A DNA stretch of 64,000 bases from JBCBWG01 sp038523925. Lineage in GTDB: Bacteria > Pseudomonadota > Alphaproteobacteria > Rhizobiales > Hyphomicrobiaceae. Of the stretch, positions 24,652 to 33,489 are shown in pieces; the stretch's first letter is position 1, and every line of letters begins with the position of its first letter. Location of the stretch: NCBI GenBank assembly GCA_038523925.1, contig JBCBIY010000008.1, positions 62,001 through 126,000 on the forward strand, written 5' to 3'. The notes under the pieces were generated by a model. The model searched no databases. It saw nothing but the letters and a program-made list of their open reading frames with translations, and was not told the origin of the DNA. A program made the position numbers and the translations under genes.

Positions 24652-25608
24652 TCAGTCGCCATCGTTGTCGGATTGCGATGCGGCGGCATCAGGGCCGAGG
24701 TGGGCGTGTCCACGGGCCTTTGCGATTGCGATCTGGCGCTGACGCTCGGCGGCCCGGGCCTTCTGATTAGGCGAGGCCGCCGCACGACACGCGGGACACG
24801 GCTCCGGCGCGAAGCCGCCCTGCGCGCCCTCAAACTGAAACGGATTGCGGCAGACGGCACAAAGCGTATGCGTGCCCTCTTCAAGACCCTCGACGACACT
24901 GACCCGGCGGTCGAACACGAAGCACTCACCGCGCCACCGGCTCTCGTCCTCCGGCACCTCTTCGAGGTACTTCAAGATGCCACCCTGAAGGTGGAACACG
25001 TTCTCGAACCCGCGCGCCTTTAAAAGTGCCGTCGCCTTCTCGCAGCGGATGCCGCCGGTGCAGAACATCGCGACCTTTGTGTCGCGGGCCGGATCAAGGT
25101 TCACGTCGGCCCAGGCGGGGAAGTCGCGGAACGTCGGCGTCGCTGGATCGACTGCGCCCTCAAAGGTGCCGAGCGCGACTTCGTAGTCATTGCGGGTGTC
25201 AATGACGACGACATCGGGATCGGCGATGAGCGCGTTCCAGTCGGCAGGCGCAACGTAGGTGCCCCGATTCGCGGCTGGGTCGAGATCGGGCACGCCCATA
25301 GTGACGATCTCCGACTTCAGCCGCACCTTGAGCCGGATGAAGGGGTTCTCTGACGCACCTGACCATTTCACTTCGAGCGTGTCGAAGCCGGGCCATGTGC
25401 GGATCGCGCCGACGACAGCATCGAGACCGATCTTAGTGCCGGCAATTGTCCCGTTGATGCCTTCGTGCGCGATGAGCAACGTTCCCGTGATGGCGTGCTC
25501 TGCGCAGAGCGACTGCAATTCGGTTTGACGTTGGACCGGATCGCCTATGGAGGCGAAGCGGTACAAGGCTGCCACGGAAAACGGTGGTTGGGCCGGCCCA
25601 TCACGCAT
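24652..25608 (-). CDS. trhO: tRNA uridine-34 hydroxylase TrhO (rhodanese-related)
   Basis: A 318-residue rhodanese-domain protein of the YceA/TrhO family, which makes 5-hydroxyuridine at the wobble position of tRNA. The N-terminal ferredoxin-like domain contains GTLLIAHEGINGTIAG. The rhodanese domain follows with DTRNDYEV and the active-site CTGGIRCEKA (C183). The C-terminus has a four-Cys cluster (CAVCRNPF and CPAC) that may bind zinc, then a basic tail. Its ATG overlaps the end of the 2OG oxygenase gene by 8 bp. Confidence 0.93.
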   Translation of the reverse strand: MRDGPAQPPFSVAALYRFASIGDPVQRQTELQSLCAEHAITGTLLIAHEGINGTIAGTKIGLDAVVGAIRTWPGFDTLEVKWSGASENPFIRLKVRLKSEIVTMGVPDLDPAANRGTYVAPADWNALIADPDVVVIDTRNDYEVALGTFEGAVDPATPTFRDFPAWADVNLDPARDTKVAMFCTGGIRCEKATALLKARGFENVFHLQGGILKYLEEVPEDESRWRGECFVFDRRVSVVEGLEEGTHTLCAVCRNPFQFEGAQGGFAPEPCPACRAAASPNQKARAAERQRQIAIAKARGHAHLGPDAAASQSDNDGD

Positions 25609-26251
25609 CGCGCCCCTCCGCTGTTGGGCCGCGGCCGAGGCCGTAGTTGAAGCTCACGGAAATCCGCAATTCGTCGCTCTCGTTGGTCGGCACGTCGTGG
25701 CGCAGCCAGCTTTCCCAGAGCAGGACGTCACCAGCTTTCGGCTTTACTGTAAGAAACGGTCGATGCGCAGACGGCGCTGACGCCCGCCGCTGCGGCGCTG
25801 CCATCATCATGGCATGGCGCGGGTCCTCAAACCGGATCGCGTTGGTACCCTTGGGCAGGCTCACGTAGTACGTGCCGCTGACGACCGAATGCGGATGCAG
25901 GTGCGCTGCGTGATGGCCGCCAGGTGCCAGCAGGTTGACCCACAGGCTGTCGAGCGCGAGCACGTCGCCGCCCAGATCGAAATGAACCGCGTCCGCGAAG
26001 GCCGCCACGTGCACATCGAGCGCATCTTTCAACGCCTGAAACTCCGGAAACCTCCAGGGCAGGTCATTGAGCGACGCATACGATGTGTAGCCGCCATAGT
26101 CGTGGGCCTCCGACCAACTGAGACCGGCCTCGTCGTCTTGCCCGAGCGACATGGCAAGGGCTGCGAGCGCCTCATTCCGCGCAGCCGTACCGCGCGGGAA
26201 GAGCCGCGCACGGTAGATGGTCGTCGGGAAAACGTGGTCTATCGTTGTCAT
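25601..26251 (-). CDS. Putative 2-oxoglutarate/Fe(II) oxygenase
   Basis: A 216-residue protein resembling the TIGR02466 group of putative 2OG-Fe(II) oxygenases. It opens with HVFPTTIYRARL and has the metal-binding cluster GGHHAAHLHPHS (ligands among H117, H119 and H121). The second His lies in SWLRHDVPTN (H185), and the 2OG-binding Arg probably in ELRISVSFN (R196). The substrate is unknown. It overlaps trhO by 8 bp and lies upstream of it, so the two are made together. Confidence 0.85.
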   Translation of the reverse strand: MTTIDHVFPTTIYRARLFPRGTAARNEALAALAMSLGQDDEAGLSWSEAHDYGGYTSYASLNDLPWRFPEFQALKDALDVHVAAFADAVHFDLGGDVLALDSLWVNLLAPGGHHAAHLHPHSVVSGTYYVSLPKGTNAIRFEDPRHAMMMAAPQRRASAPSAHRPFLTVKPKAGDVLLWESWLRHDVPTNESDELRISVSFNYGLGRGPTAEGRDA

Positions 26252-26307
26252 GGCCAGCCCGGTACGCGGTGGGGCGCGGCGAGGTCAAGCGGGGATGGGA
26301 GTGAGCG

Positions 26308-26910
26308 ATGCACGAGACGGCTGAGGCTGAGGATGCGGGTCGCGCCGTGCGCCGACCGCGGGTCTACCTTGCGGGGCCCGATGTATTCCTGCCTGACCCG
26401 ATGGCGGCGGGCCGCGCGAAAGTCCGGCGCGCGGACGCTCATGGCTTGGATGGCGTGTTTCCGCTCGATGCCGCGCTCGAACTCGATGGCCTTGCGCCGG
26501 ACGAGAAAGCGCGTCGGATCGCGCTCGCCAATGAAGCACTGATGCGCTCGTGCGATGCGGCCATCGCAAACGCCTGCCCCTTCCGCGGCGTCTCGATGGA
26601 TTCGGGGACAGCATTTGAGGTCGGCTTCATGCGCGCGCTTGGACGGCCGGTTGTCGGCTACACCCATACGGCCGTGCCGTTCGCAGACCGTTCGCGGGCG
26701 TTTCGTGACCGCGCGCAGCTCACCTTTGACTATGACGGCCCTGACCTTGAGATCGAAGACTTCGGCCTCGCCGAGAACCTCATGATCACGGTTGCCATGG
26801 GCGAAAGCGGTTTGCCGATGGTTGTCGGCCGCGACACCGTTGCCGCAGACGGGATCATTGCAGCGGACGCGTTCGAGGCCTGCCTCACGTGGCTCGCCGC
26901 AACGCTCTGA
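26308..26910 (+). CDS. Nucleoside 2-deoxyribosyltransferase-family protein
   Basis: A 200-residue protein of the nucleoside 2-deoxyribosyltransferase fold. VYLAGPDVFLPDP gives the phosphate/nucleoside loop. CDAAIANACPFRGVSMDSGTAFEVGF holds the conserved Asp (D98) and the catalytic Glu (E104), and GRPVVGYT follows. It exchanges bases between deoxynucleosides or hydrolyses deoxynucleotides; which one is not visible. GGGAG about 9 nt before the ATG supports the start. It diverges from the 2OG oxygenase (56-bp gap) and leads a run of small rightward genes. Confidence 0.88.
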   Translation: MHETAEAEDAGRAVRRPRVYLAGPDVFLPDPMAAGRAKVRRADAHGLDGVFPLDAALELDGLAPDEKARRIALANEALMRSCDAAIANACPFRGVSMDSGTAFEVGFMRALGRPVVGYTHTAVPFADRSRAFRDRAQLTFDYDGPDLEIEDFGLAENLMITVAMGESGLPMVVGRDTVAADGIIAADAFEACLTWLAATL

Positions 26911-26993
26911 CCGATCAGCGCTCGCCGCACGCTTTCATCTCGCCCCCAACCCCTCTAAGTCTTCGCAAGACCTTCTACACCCGGGACCGACGC

Positions 26994-27410
26994 ATGACCG
27001 CCGACGCGACGCGCGACCTCATCCAGCGCTACTACGATGCCTTTAACGCAGGCGACACCGACGCCATGCTCGCGCTCGTCAGCGACACCATCATCCACGA
27101 CGTCAACCAAGGTGGCGAACGGCGGATCGGCAAGGAGCGCTTTCAAGCGTTCAATGCACGCATGACGTATCACTACGAGGAAGCGCTGAGCGACCTCGTC
27201 ATCTTCGTCAACGACGACGGCACGCGGGCCGCCGCCGAGTTCAACGTCAACGGCACCTACCGCATGACCGAAGATGGCCTGCCACCGGCGCGCGACCAGA
27301 CCTATCAGCTCCCAGCCGGCACGTTCTTCGCGGTCGCTGACGGCAAGATCACGCGCGTGACGACCTACTACAATCTGACTGACTGGATTACGCAGGTGAG
27401 CGAGATCTAA
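26994..27410 (+). CDS. NTF2-like (SnoaL/ketosteroid-isomerase-related) protein
   Basis: 138 residues forming one NTF2-like cone. The opening helix RDLIQRYYDAFNAGDTDAMLALVSDTIIHDV, EFNVNGTYRMTEDG, and the closing TRVTTYYNLTDWI are characteristic. The TYYNL..W ending matches the ketosteroid isomerase-related subgroup. The ATG at 26994 fits the family start; in-frame codons before it are unlikely. Function is unknown; members include isomerases, dehydratases and binding proteins. Confidence 0.85.
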   Translation: MTADATRDLIQRYYDAFNAGDTDAMLALVSDTIIHDVNQGGERRIGKERFQAFNARMTYHYEEALSDLVIFVNDDGTRAAAEFNVNGTYRMTEDGLPPARDQTYQLPAGTFFAVADGKITRVTTYYNLTDWITQVSEI

Positions 27411-27436
27411 CGCTCAGAGATCACGGGCGGCACGGC

Positions 27437-28078
27437 ATGGCGACCGGCGGCATTGAAATTGTCCGGCTCACCGGGGGTGAGGCGAGCGCTGCGATCCCGG
27501 ACCTGTCGCGCCTGCGCTGCGAAGTCTTCCGCGCCTGGCCGTATCTCTATGAGGGGACCGCTCAGTCTGAGGCGGACTACCTCGGCGCCTTCATCGAGGC
27601 CGACGACGCCATCATTATCGCAGCCCGCGAGGGCGACGCGATCATAGGAGCCGCGACCGCCTCGCCGCTGATGAGCCACACGCCGGAGTTCGGGCCCTTG
27701 TTCGCGGCGCACGGCATCGCACCCGATGGCGTGTTCTATTGCGGCGAGAGCGTGCTGCTTGAAGACTACCGCGGCCGCGGCATCGGGCACGCATTCTTCG
27801 ACAAGCGAGAAGCCGCCGGCCGCGACCTCGGCGCCGCGCGCGGGCAAGCGTTCACGCACTTCGCGTTCTGCGGCGTCATCCGCTCTGACGATGACCCACG
27901 CCGCCCGGCCACCTACCGGCCGCTCGATGCGTTCTGGCGCAAGCGCGGATATCAGCCGGTCGCGGGCATGGTCGGCGCGTATCCCTGGCGCGAGATCGGC
28001 GACACGGCCGAGACCGATCACCCGATGCAATTCTGGCTGCGCCCCGCTTCAGCCGACCTAAAACCGAACGCCGGTTAG
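27437..28078 (+). CDS. GNAT-family N-acetyltransferase
   Basis: 213 residues. Motif A, the acetyl-CoA pyrophosphate loop, is VLLEDYRGRGIGHAFFDKRE, preceded by the strand GVFYCGESV. An earlier strand, DAIIGAATASPL, and a C-terminal motif B region (DAFWRKRGYQPVAGM) complete the fold. The substrate is unknown. It follows the NTF2-like gene by 26 bp in the same direction, so the two may be co-transcribed. Its stop codon lies in a CtrA-like sequence in front of the TadG gene. Confidence 0.88.
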   Translation: MATGGIEIVRLTGGEASAAIPDLSRLRCEVFRAWPYLYEGTAQSEADYLGAFIEADDAIIIAAREGDAIIGAATASPLMSHTPEFGPLFAAHGIAPDGVFYCGESVLLEDYRGRGIGHAFFDKREAAGRDLGAARGQAFTHFAFCGVIRSDDDPRRPATYRPLDAFWRKRGYQPVAGMVGAYPWREIGDTAETDHPMQFWLRPASADLKPNAG

Positions 28079-28089
28079 CAATCCGTTAA
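28075..28089. promoter_or_regulatory. CtrA-like binding site upstream of the TadG gene
   Basis: TTAG-N7-TTAA matches the full CtrA consensus TTAA-N7-TTAA with one mismatch, 71 bp before the TadG start. CtrA controls pilus genes in several alphaproteobacteria, so the site is plausible, but such a short motif can arise by chance. Confidence 0.35.
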
Positions 28090-28159
28090 GCGAACCCCTG
28101 GACGATTGCGGCGTAGGCGTTGCGACGCCCGCCACCGATGCCGCTCAGGGGAATGGCCG

Positions 28160-29719
28160 ATGCGCTTGTTCGCTCGTTTTCGGAAAGATCAACGCGGTAT
28201 CGTCGCGCCGACCGTCGCGATCGTCTTCGTTGCGCTCGCAGGCTTCGTCGGCCTGGCGCTCGATTACGGCCGCGCGACCGCGCTGCAAACCGAGATGCAG
28301 CGCTTTGCTGACGCCGTCGTCATTCAGGCCGCGCGCACGCTGACGACAACCGGCGATGCGAGTAAGGCGGAGACAGCGGCCGCGGCGCATCTCAACGGGC
28401 TGCTGACCGCCAACAATCACTCCGTTGCCGGCGACGCCAGCAACGCAGGCCCCGCCAATGGCGCAATTGAAGCCACCATCAGCGTGGGCGGTTCGAGCGG
28501 CGTCGTCACCGCCGTTCTCAAGACCAAGTCGGCTGCGCCCTTCATGTCGTTCTTCGGGCGCGACGGCGTCGACATCGACGTCACCAGTGAGGCGCGCACG
28601 TCAACCAAGGTCCTCGACATCGCACTCATGGTCGACACGACCGGTTCGATGGGCTGGTCGGACAACACGGTTCCTGGAAGCCAGGGGGGCGATGGCACGC
28701 GCATGGGCGCGATGCGGGTTGCCGCGAAAGACCTGCTCAGCATCCTGATGCCAGCCGGCGACAACCCGAACATCCGTATGTCGGTGGTGCCGTTCTCCGA
28801 GCACGTGCACCTCGACCGCAAGTTCATGGCGCGCGTGACCGGCAAACCTGAGACCCGCACCGAGACCTATCAAGAGCGCGTCACGCGGACGACGCGAGAG
28901 CGGGTCTGCCGGCGCGAAAAGCAGCGGACGGGATGGCGCGGATACTGCCAGCGCTACTGGTACAACAAGCCAAGTTGCTACCGGACCCGTGAGCGCTGCA
29001 GCAACGAGAACGTCACGCGCACGACCCTCGAGACGCGTACGCGCACGCTCTATCTGAAGACGTGCCTTTCCGAACGGACCGGCAGCATCACATCAACCGA
29101 CGATGCGCCAACAACCGGCTTTCCCGATCCGGGCTATACGACGAACGCATCTGAGGCATGCGCGCTTCCCGCCGCACCGATACAGCCGCTCACCAACAGC
29201 AAAACGACGCTGGATGCGAAAATCTCGAGCCTGACCGACCCATCCGGTGGCACGGCCGGCCACCTTGGAACGGCATGGTCGTGGTACACGATCTCGCCGA
29301 ACTTCGCGTCGGTTTGGGAGGCAAGCCAGCGCCCGCTTGACTACGCCGATGGCCGCGCGATGAAGGCGGTCGTGCTGATGACGGATGGCGACTACACGCT
29401 GCATCACGGCGATCGCTACTGCAACGGCCGCGACCCCTGCAGCCGCGCGCGCCAGGATGCCCGTGCGCTCTGCACCGCCATGAAGGCTGAAGACAAGAAC
29501 GTGATGGTTTTTGCCGTCGGGTTCGGTCTCGTCAACAGCGACCGCCCGCAGCCACACCCAAGCACGCTGCCTGAAGGCGATGCGCGCCGCGTGCTCTACG
29601 ATTGCGCCGGCGAAGGCCGCTACTTCTTCCCCTATGACGGCAACGCTTTGCGTCAAGCCTTCCGCGATATCGGTACCGCGCTTGCTGCCGCACAGGGCCA
29701 GGTGACGCTGACGAACTGA
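28160..29719 (+). CDS. TadG-like pilus-assembly protein with von Willebrand A domain and Cys/Arg-rich insert
   Basis: A 519-residue protein. The basic start MRLFARFRKDQRG and one transmembrane helix (about 16-36) are the TadE/TadG-type N-terminus. A VWA domain begins at LDIALMVDTTGSMG with a MIDAS-like DxTxS (D159). The domain is interrupted at about 230-305 by a segment rich in Arg, Thr and Cys (CRREKQRTGWRGYC, RTRERCSNEN). MLMTDGDYT-like VLMTDGDYT marks the later VWA strand. I took ATG 28160 because GGGGAA precedes it. No other tad genes lie in the window, so it is an orphan copy. Confidence 0.85.
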   Translation: MRLFARFRKDQRGIVAPTVAIVFVALAGFVGLALDYGRATALQTEMQRFADAVVIQAARTLTTTGDASKAETAAAAHLNGLLTANNHSVAGDASNAGPANGAIEATISVGGSSGVVTAVLKTKSAAPFMSFFGRDGVDIDVTSEARTSTKVLDIALMVDTTGSMGWSDNTVPGSQGGDGTRMGAMRVAAKDLLSILMPAGDNPNIRMSVVPFSEHVHLDRKFMARVTGKPETRTETYQERVTRTTRERVCRREKQRTGWRGYCQRYWYNKPSCYRTRERCSNENVTRTTLETRTRTLYLKTCLSERTGSITSTDDAPTTGFPDPGYTTNASEACALPAAPIQPLTNSKTTLDAKISSLTDPSGGTAGHLGTAWSWYTISPNFASVWEASQRPLDYADGRAMKAVVLMTDGDYTLHHGDRYCNGRDPCSRARQDARALCTAMKAEDKNVMVFAVGFGLVNSDRPQPHPSTLPEGDARRVLYDCAGEGRYFFPYDGNALRQAFRDIGTALAAAQGQVTLTN

Positions 29720-29753
29720 CGCTTGAGGGTTCGCGCCCGGGGAAGGCGGCGCA

Positions 29754-30521
29754 TCACGCCCCGTCGGCAAGCGCTTCGAGCAGGCCGCGGGAGGCGTCAT
29801 CGGCGGGGAACATTAGTTCGATTTTCAGCTCAGCCAACCCGGCATCCTGCGCTGACGTAAACTCTGATATCACCGAGAACAACGCGAGTTCCTGATCGTC
29901 GAGGCGAAGGCGCAGCGGCATGATCGGTGCGAGCGTATGCTCGGCCCCTCGGTTGAAGTCCGCCGCCTCTTCGCGCAGTCCAATGACCGCCTCATCAAGC
30001 ACCGCGTCGCCGCCAAGCCGGCTGCTTTCGCGCCGCAAGCGCTCGCTCAGATGGCAGGCAACCTCCGGCCAGTTACAGACCGTTTGCCGGAGCAGACGTG
30101 CGTCCTGCAACGCCTGAAGAAGACTTTCGCCGGGAGTGACGCCAATCGCTGCGAGGATTGTACGCGCGGTCGCGTTTGCCATGGCGACATTCCAATGGCG
30201 ATCAACCGCGAACGCCGGATACGGCGCATGGCGCGTTAACATCCAATCGATGGCGCCAAGCACATGCGCCATGTCCTGCTCATCGAGCGGCCGCGCGACG
30301 TAGGCGGGTGCGAAGCCGGCTTCGAGCAAGAGCTGGTTGCGATCGGCAGCCGGGACCTCGAGGGCGCTCGTCAGATTGAGGACCATCGCGCGGCTGGGCT
30401 TGGAGCGCTCGGTCTCCAAAAACGCGACATGGCGCGACGACACACCGGCTGCAAGCGCCAGATCGAGCTGGCTCATCCGCCGCCTCCGCCGCCAATCCTT
30501 CAGCTCGTCTGCAAACGGCAT
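29754..30521 (-). CDS. XRE-family regulator with MmyB-type ligand-binding domain
   Basis: A 255-residue regulator. The N-terminal helix-turn-helix (about 4-60) reads MSQLDLALAAGVSSRHVAFLE then SRAMVLNLTSALEVP. The C-terminal MmyB-like PAS-type domain shows PAFAVDRHWNVAMANATAR and CNWPEVACHLSERLRRE, with the FSVISEFTSAQDAGLAELKIELMFP strand pattern at the end. Such regulators often control short-chain dehydrogenase or hydrolase genes and may bind fatty-acid-like ligands. It is convergent with the TadG gene; no obvious divergent target is adjacent. Confidence 0.88.
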   Translation of the reverse strand: MPFADELKDWRRRRRMSQLDLALAAGVSSRHVAFLETERSKPSRAMVLNLTSALEVPAADRNQLLLEAGFAPAYVARPLDEQDMAHVLGAIDWMLTRHAPYPAFAVDRHWNVAMANATARTILAAIGVTPGESLLQALQDARLLRQTVCNWPEVACHLSERLRRESSRLGGDAVLDEAVIGLREEAADFNRGAEHTLAPIMPLRLRLDDQELALFSVISEFTSAQDAGLAELKIELMFPADDASRGLLEALADGA

Positions 30522-30676
30522 GCGGCCTCACGCGGCGAATCGGGTCGAGCCGACAGACGCGGCCCAATCCTGACTATTGCGCCAAGTTGGCAGGCGCCGC
30601 ACCTACCTCTGAGGTAACCGCGCGCGACGCGGCAATTGCTTTCGCAGACCATCAGCCGCGAGCAAAGCCCAAGCGA

Positions 30677-33484
30677 TTAAACGTCCGATGTCGCCGGAAT
30701 GCCGGGCGCCGGTGCGGCTGGTGGATCGCCCTCGGCTTCGTCGAGCACGGCGGTCACGGCCGTCGCGATCACCGCTTGCCGGTCCGGCGACGTGATCTTC
30801 TTGCCGAGCAAGTCGGTGATGTAGAAGACATCCCGCGCGCGCTCGCCAAACGTGGTGATGTGCGCGGACTGGATGTCGATCGAAAGGTCGGCAAGCGCGG
30901 TCGTCAGGTCGTAGAGCAGCCCCGGCCGATCGCGGCCTGAAACTTCGAGCACGGTGTACTGGTCCGACAGCTTGTTCGCGAACGCGACTTCTGGCGTGAC
31001 ATCGAAGGCGGCCATGCGGGTCTGCTGGCGGCCGGTGCGCGCTGCAAGCAGGTCAGCGAGCCGTACCTCGCCCCGCAACACGCGGCGGATCATCGTCGCG
31101 ATACGCTCGGTTCGCCGCGTCTCGTCTTCCGCGTCGTCGAAGTCGCGCTTGAGTTGGAACGTGTCGATGACGAGCCCGTCGCGCATGGTCACGATCTGTG
31201 CGCCCATGATGTTGGCACCCGCAGCCGCGCAGCAGCCCGCAAAGAGTGACAGCAGCCGCGCGTGGTTCGGCGCCGCCACCATCAGCTCCGTCATCTCAGT
31301 GAAGGCGTCGGTCTTGAACGTCGTGCCGATGCGGTCTTTGCGGTTTGCGATCGACTGGATGAGTTCGGCGTGTGCCCCCTGCGTCGCAAGGTCAGTGCGG
31401 CCCCAATAGTCCGGATAGTGGCGCGCAGCATAGGCGGCGAACGCCTCGTCGTCCCAGGCCTCCAGCACGGCGCGCAATTGCGCCTTCGCAGCCGCAACAC
31501 TGTCATCGGCATCGCTGTCGTCCGGCCGGAGCACGCGGCTGGTGCTGTAGTAAAGCTCGCGAAGGAGTGCGCCTTTCCAGCCGTTCCAGGTGCCGGGCCC
31601 CACCGCGCGGATGTCGGCCACAGTCAGCAGCAACAGGAGCTTCAGTTGCTCCGTCGTCTCCACGATCGCGGCAAAGTCCTCGATCGTCTTTGGATCTGAC
31701 AGGTCGCGGCTTTGCGAGACATTGCTCATCGTCAGGTGCTCGCGGACAAGCCAGACGCCGAGTTCGGTTTCCGCATCGTCGAGCAACAGCCGCTCGCAGA
31801 TCGTCTGTGCGAGCCGCGCACCGAGCAGCGAGTGATCCTCCGGCCGGCCCTTGCCGATGTCGTGGATGAGCGCTGCGAGATAGAGCGCGCGCCGGTTCTT
31901 GATGGTCGGAAAGATCTCAGTCGAAAGCGGCAGTTCGTCTTGCGTCTGCCCGGCTTCGATCGCCTTCAGCTCGCCAACGGTTTTGAGCAGGTGCTCGTCG
32001 ACCGTATAATGATGATACATATTGAACTGCATCATCGAGGTGACGGTCCGGAACTCGGGCATGTAGGCTGCAAGAAGGCCCGCGCTGTGCATCCGGCTCA
32101 GGATTGCCTCGGCCGCCTTCGCTTCCGACAACAGCTCCATAAAAATCGAAGCCGGCTCGGGCGCGCGGCGCACGTCGTCGGTTACCAGCCGCAATGCCCG
32201 GCCAATCGCGCGGAAGGCTTCCGGGTGAAACAGCGAACCGGTCTCGTTCGCCGTCTTAAAAATGCGAAACATCGCGAGCGGGTCGCGTTTGAAGAGATCG
32301 GGATCAACCGGTTCGACGCGGCCATTTTCGATGCGGAACTCGGTCGTTTGGCGGACGCGGCGGCGTGTCACCCAGTTGACGGGGTTGAAGAGTTCATCAA
32401 GCCGCGGCGTGGCTTTGAGTTGTTGAAACTCAAGCGCCGTCGCAACCGTTCGCGTCAGATCGCCGACGTCCTTCGCGATCAGGAAGTAGTGCTTCATGAA
32501 GCGCTCGACGGCCTGAAGGCCCTTTGCTTCGCGATAGCCCAGCCGCTCTGCCATCTCGCGCTGATACTCGAAGGCGAGGCGCTCTTCGGCGCGCCCGGTC
32601 AGGAAATGAAGATGACACCGCACCGTCCAGAGGAAGTCCTCGCAGCGGCGGAAGGTGGTCATCTCGCTCTTCAAGAAGACGCCTTTCTCGACGGCGTCGG
32701 TGCCGGGCTCGTTGCCGGTCAGATACTTTGCGAGCCAATGCAGCGTATGGAGGTCGCGCAGTCCCCCTTTCCCGTCTTTGATGTTCGGCTCAACGAGAAA
32801 GCGGCTACGGCCGGCGCGGACATGCCGGCTCTCGCGCTCTTTCATCTTCGCATCGACGAACGCGCGCGCCGACTGCTTCGACACATCGGCCCAAAACGCT
32901 TCATTGTATTCGCGGCTGAGCTGCCAGTCGCCGACGACAAATCGCGAGTCGACCAGCGCTGAACGGATCGTCATATCCGTTGCTGAAAGCTTGATGCACT
33001 GGTCAATCGAGCGTGTCGCGTGGCCGACCTTCAGCCCCATATCCCACAGCAGGTAGAGGATGAACTCAGCAATGCTCTCGGCCCAAGGGCACTTCTTGTG
33101 TGGCAACAGAAACAAGAGATCGATGTCGGAGCCCGGCGCGAGCAAGCCGCGGCCGTAGCCGCCCGTCGCGATGACTGCGACGCGCTCCGTCGTGCCGTCG
33201 GATGCGGGTTGATAGATGTGCGCGCAGGCGTAGCCGTAGAGACCCGCGATGAGCCGGTCCATGGTCTCAGACAGGAACGCCGCGCACGCCCGGCCATCGC
33301 CGGTCCGCATGAGGTCCTCTTCTGCGAATGTGCGCGCGTCTGCGTTGAGCTGCTTGATCAAGCTCAGGACCTGCGGCCGTGCCTTCGTCGCATCGCCGCC
33401 CGCTTGGTGAAACAGAAGCGTCAGCCGCGCCTCAAGCGCCTCCGGCTCGATCGGCGCAACCGACAACGGTTCGTAGGTATCCAT
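30677..33484 (-). CDS. glnD: [Protein-PII] uridylyltransferase / uridylyl-removing enzyme
   Basis: A 935-residue nitrogen sensor that uridylylates PII proteins when glutamine is low. The N-terminal nucleotidyltransferase has GGYGRGLLAPGSDIDLLFLLP. The HD domain carrying the uridylyl-removing activity has LAALIHDIGKG. Two ACT domains (glutamine sensing) end the protein, recognisable by NIMGAQIVTMRDGLVIDTFQL and DRPGLLYDLTTALADLSIDI. The ATG at 33484 lies 5 bp after the mutS stop; a TTG at 33493 would overlap mutS. All usual domains are present. Confidence 0.95.
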   Translation of the reverse strand: MDTYEPLSVAPIEPEALEARLTLLFHQAGGDATKARPQVLSLIKQLNADARTFAEEDLMRTGDGRACAAFLSETMDRLIAGLYGYACAHIYQPASDGTTERVAVIATGGYGRGLLAPGSDIDLLFLLPHKKCPWAESIAEFILYLLWDMGLKVGHATRSIDQCIKLSATDMTIRSALVDSRFVVGDWQLSREYNEAFWADVSKQSARAFVDAKMKERESRHVRAGRSRFLVEPNIKDGKGGLRDLHTLHWLAKYLTGNEPGTDAVEKGVFLKSEMTTFRRCEDFLWTVRCHLHFLTGRAEERLAFEYQREMAERLGYREAKGLQAVERFMKHYFLIAKDVGDLTRTVATALEFQQLKATPRLDELFNPVNWVTRRRVRQTTEFRIENGRVEPVDPDLFKRDPLAMFRIFKTANETGSLFHPEAFRAIGRALRLVTDDVRRAPEPASIFMELLSEAKAAEAILSRMHSAGLLAAYMPEFRTVTSMMQFNMYHHYTVDEHLLKTVGELKAIEAGQTQDELPLSTEIFPTIKNRRALYLAALIHDIGKGRPEDHSLLGARLAQTICERLLLDDAETELGVWLVREHLTMSNVSQSRDLSDPKTIEDFAAIVETTEQLKLLLLLTVADIRAVGPGTWNGWKGALLRELYYSTSRVLRPDDSDADDSVAAAKAQLRAVLEAWDDEAFAAYAARHYPDYWGRTDLATQGAHAELIQSIANRKDRIGTTFKTDAFTEMTELMVAAPNHARLLSLFAGCCAAAGANIMGAQIVTMRDGLVIDTFQLKRDFDDAEDETRRTERIATMIRRVLRGEVRLADLLAARTGRQQTRMAAFDVTPEVAFANKLSDQYTVLEVSGRDRPGLLYDLTTALADLSIDIQSAHITTFGERARDVFYITDLLGKKITSPDRQAVIATAVTAVLDEAEGDPPAAPAPGIPATSDV

Positions 33485-33489
33485 AAGCC

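Noticed and set aside
31712..32962. A 416-codon plus-strand frame opposite glnD
   Set aside because: It is antisense to the clearly conserved GlnD protein; GC-rich third positions keep such frames open.
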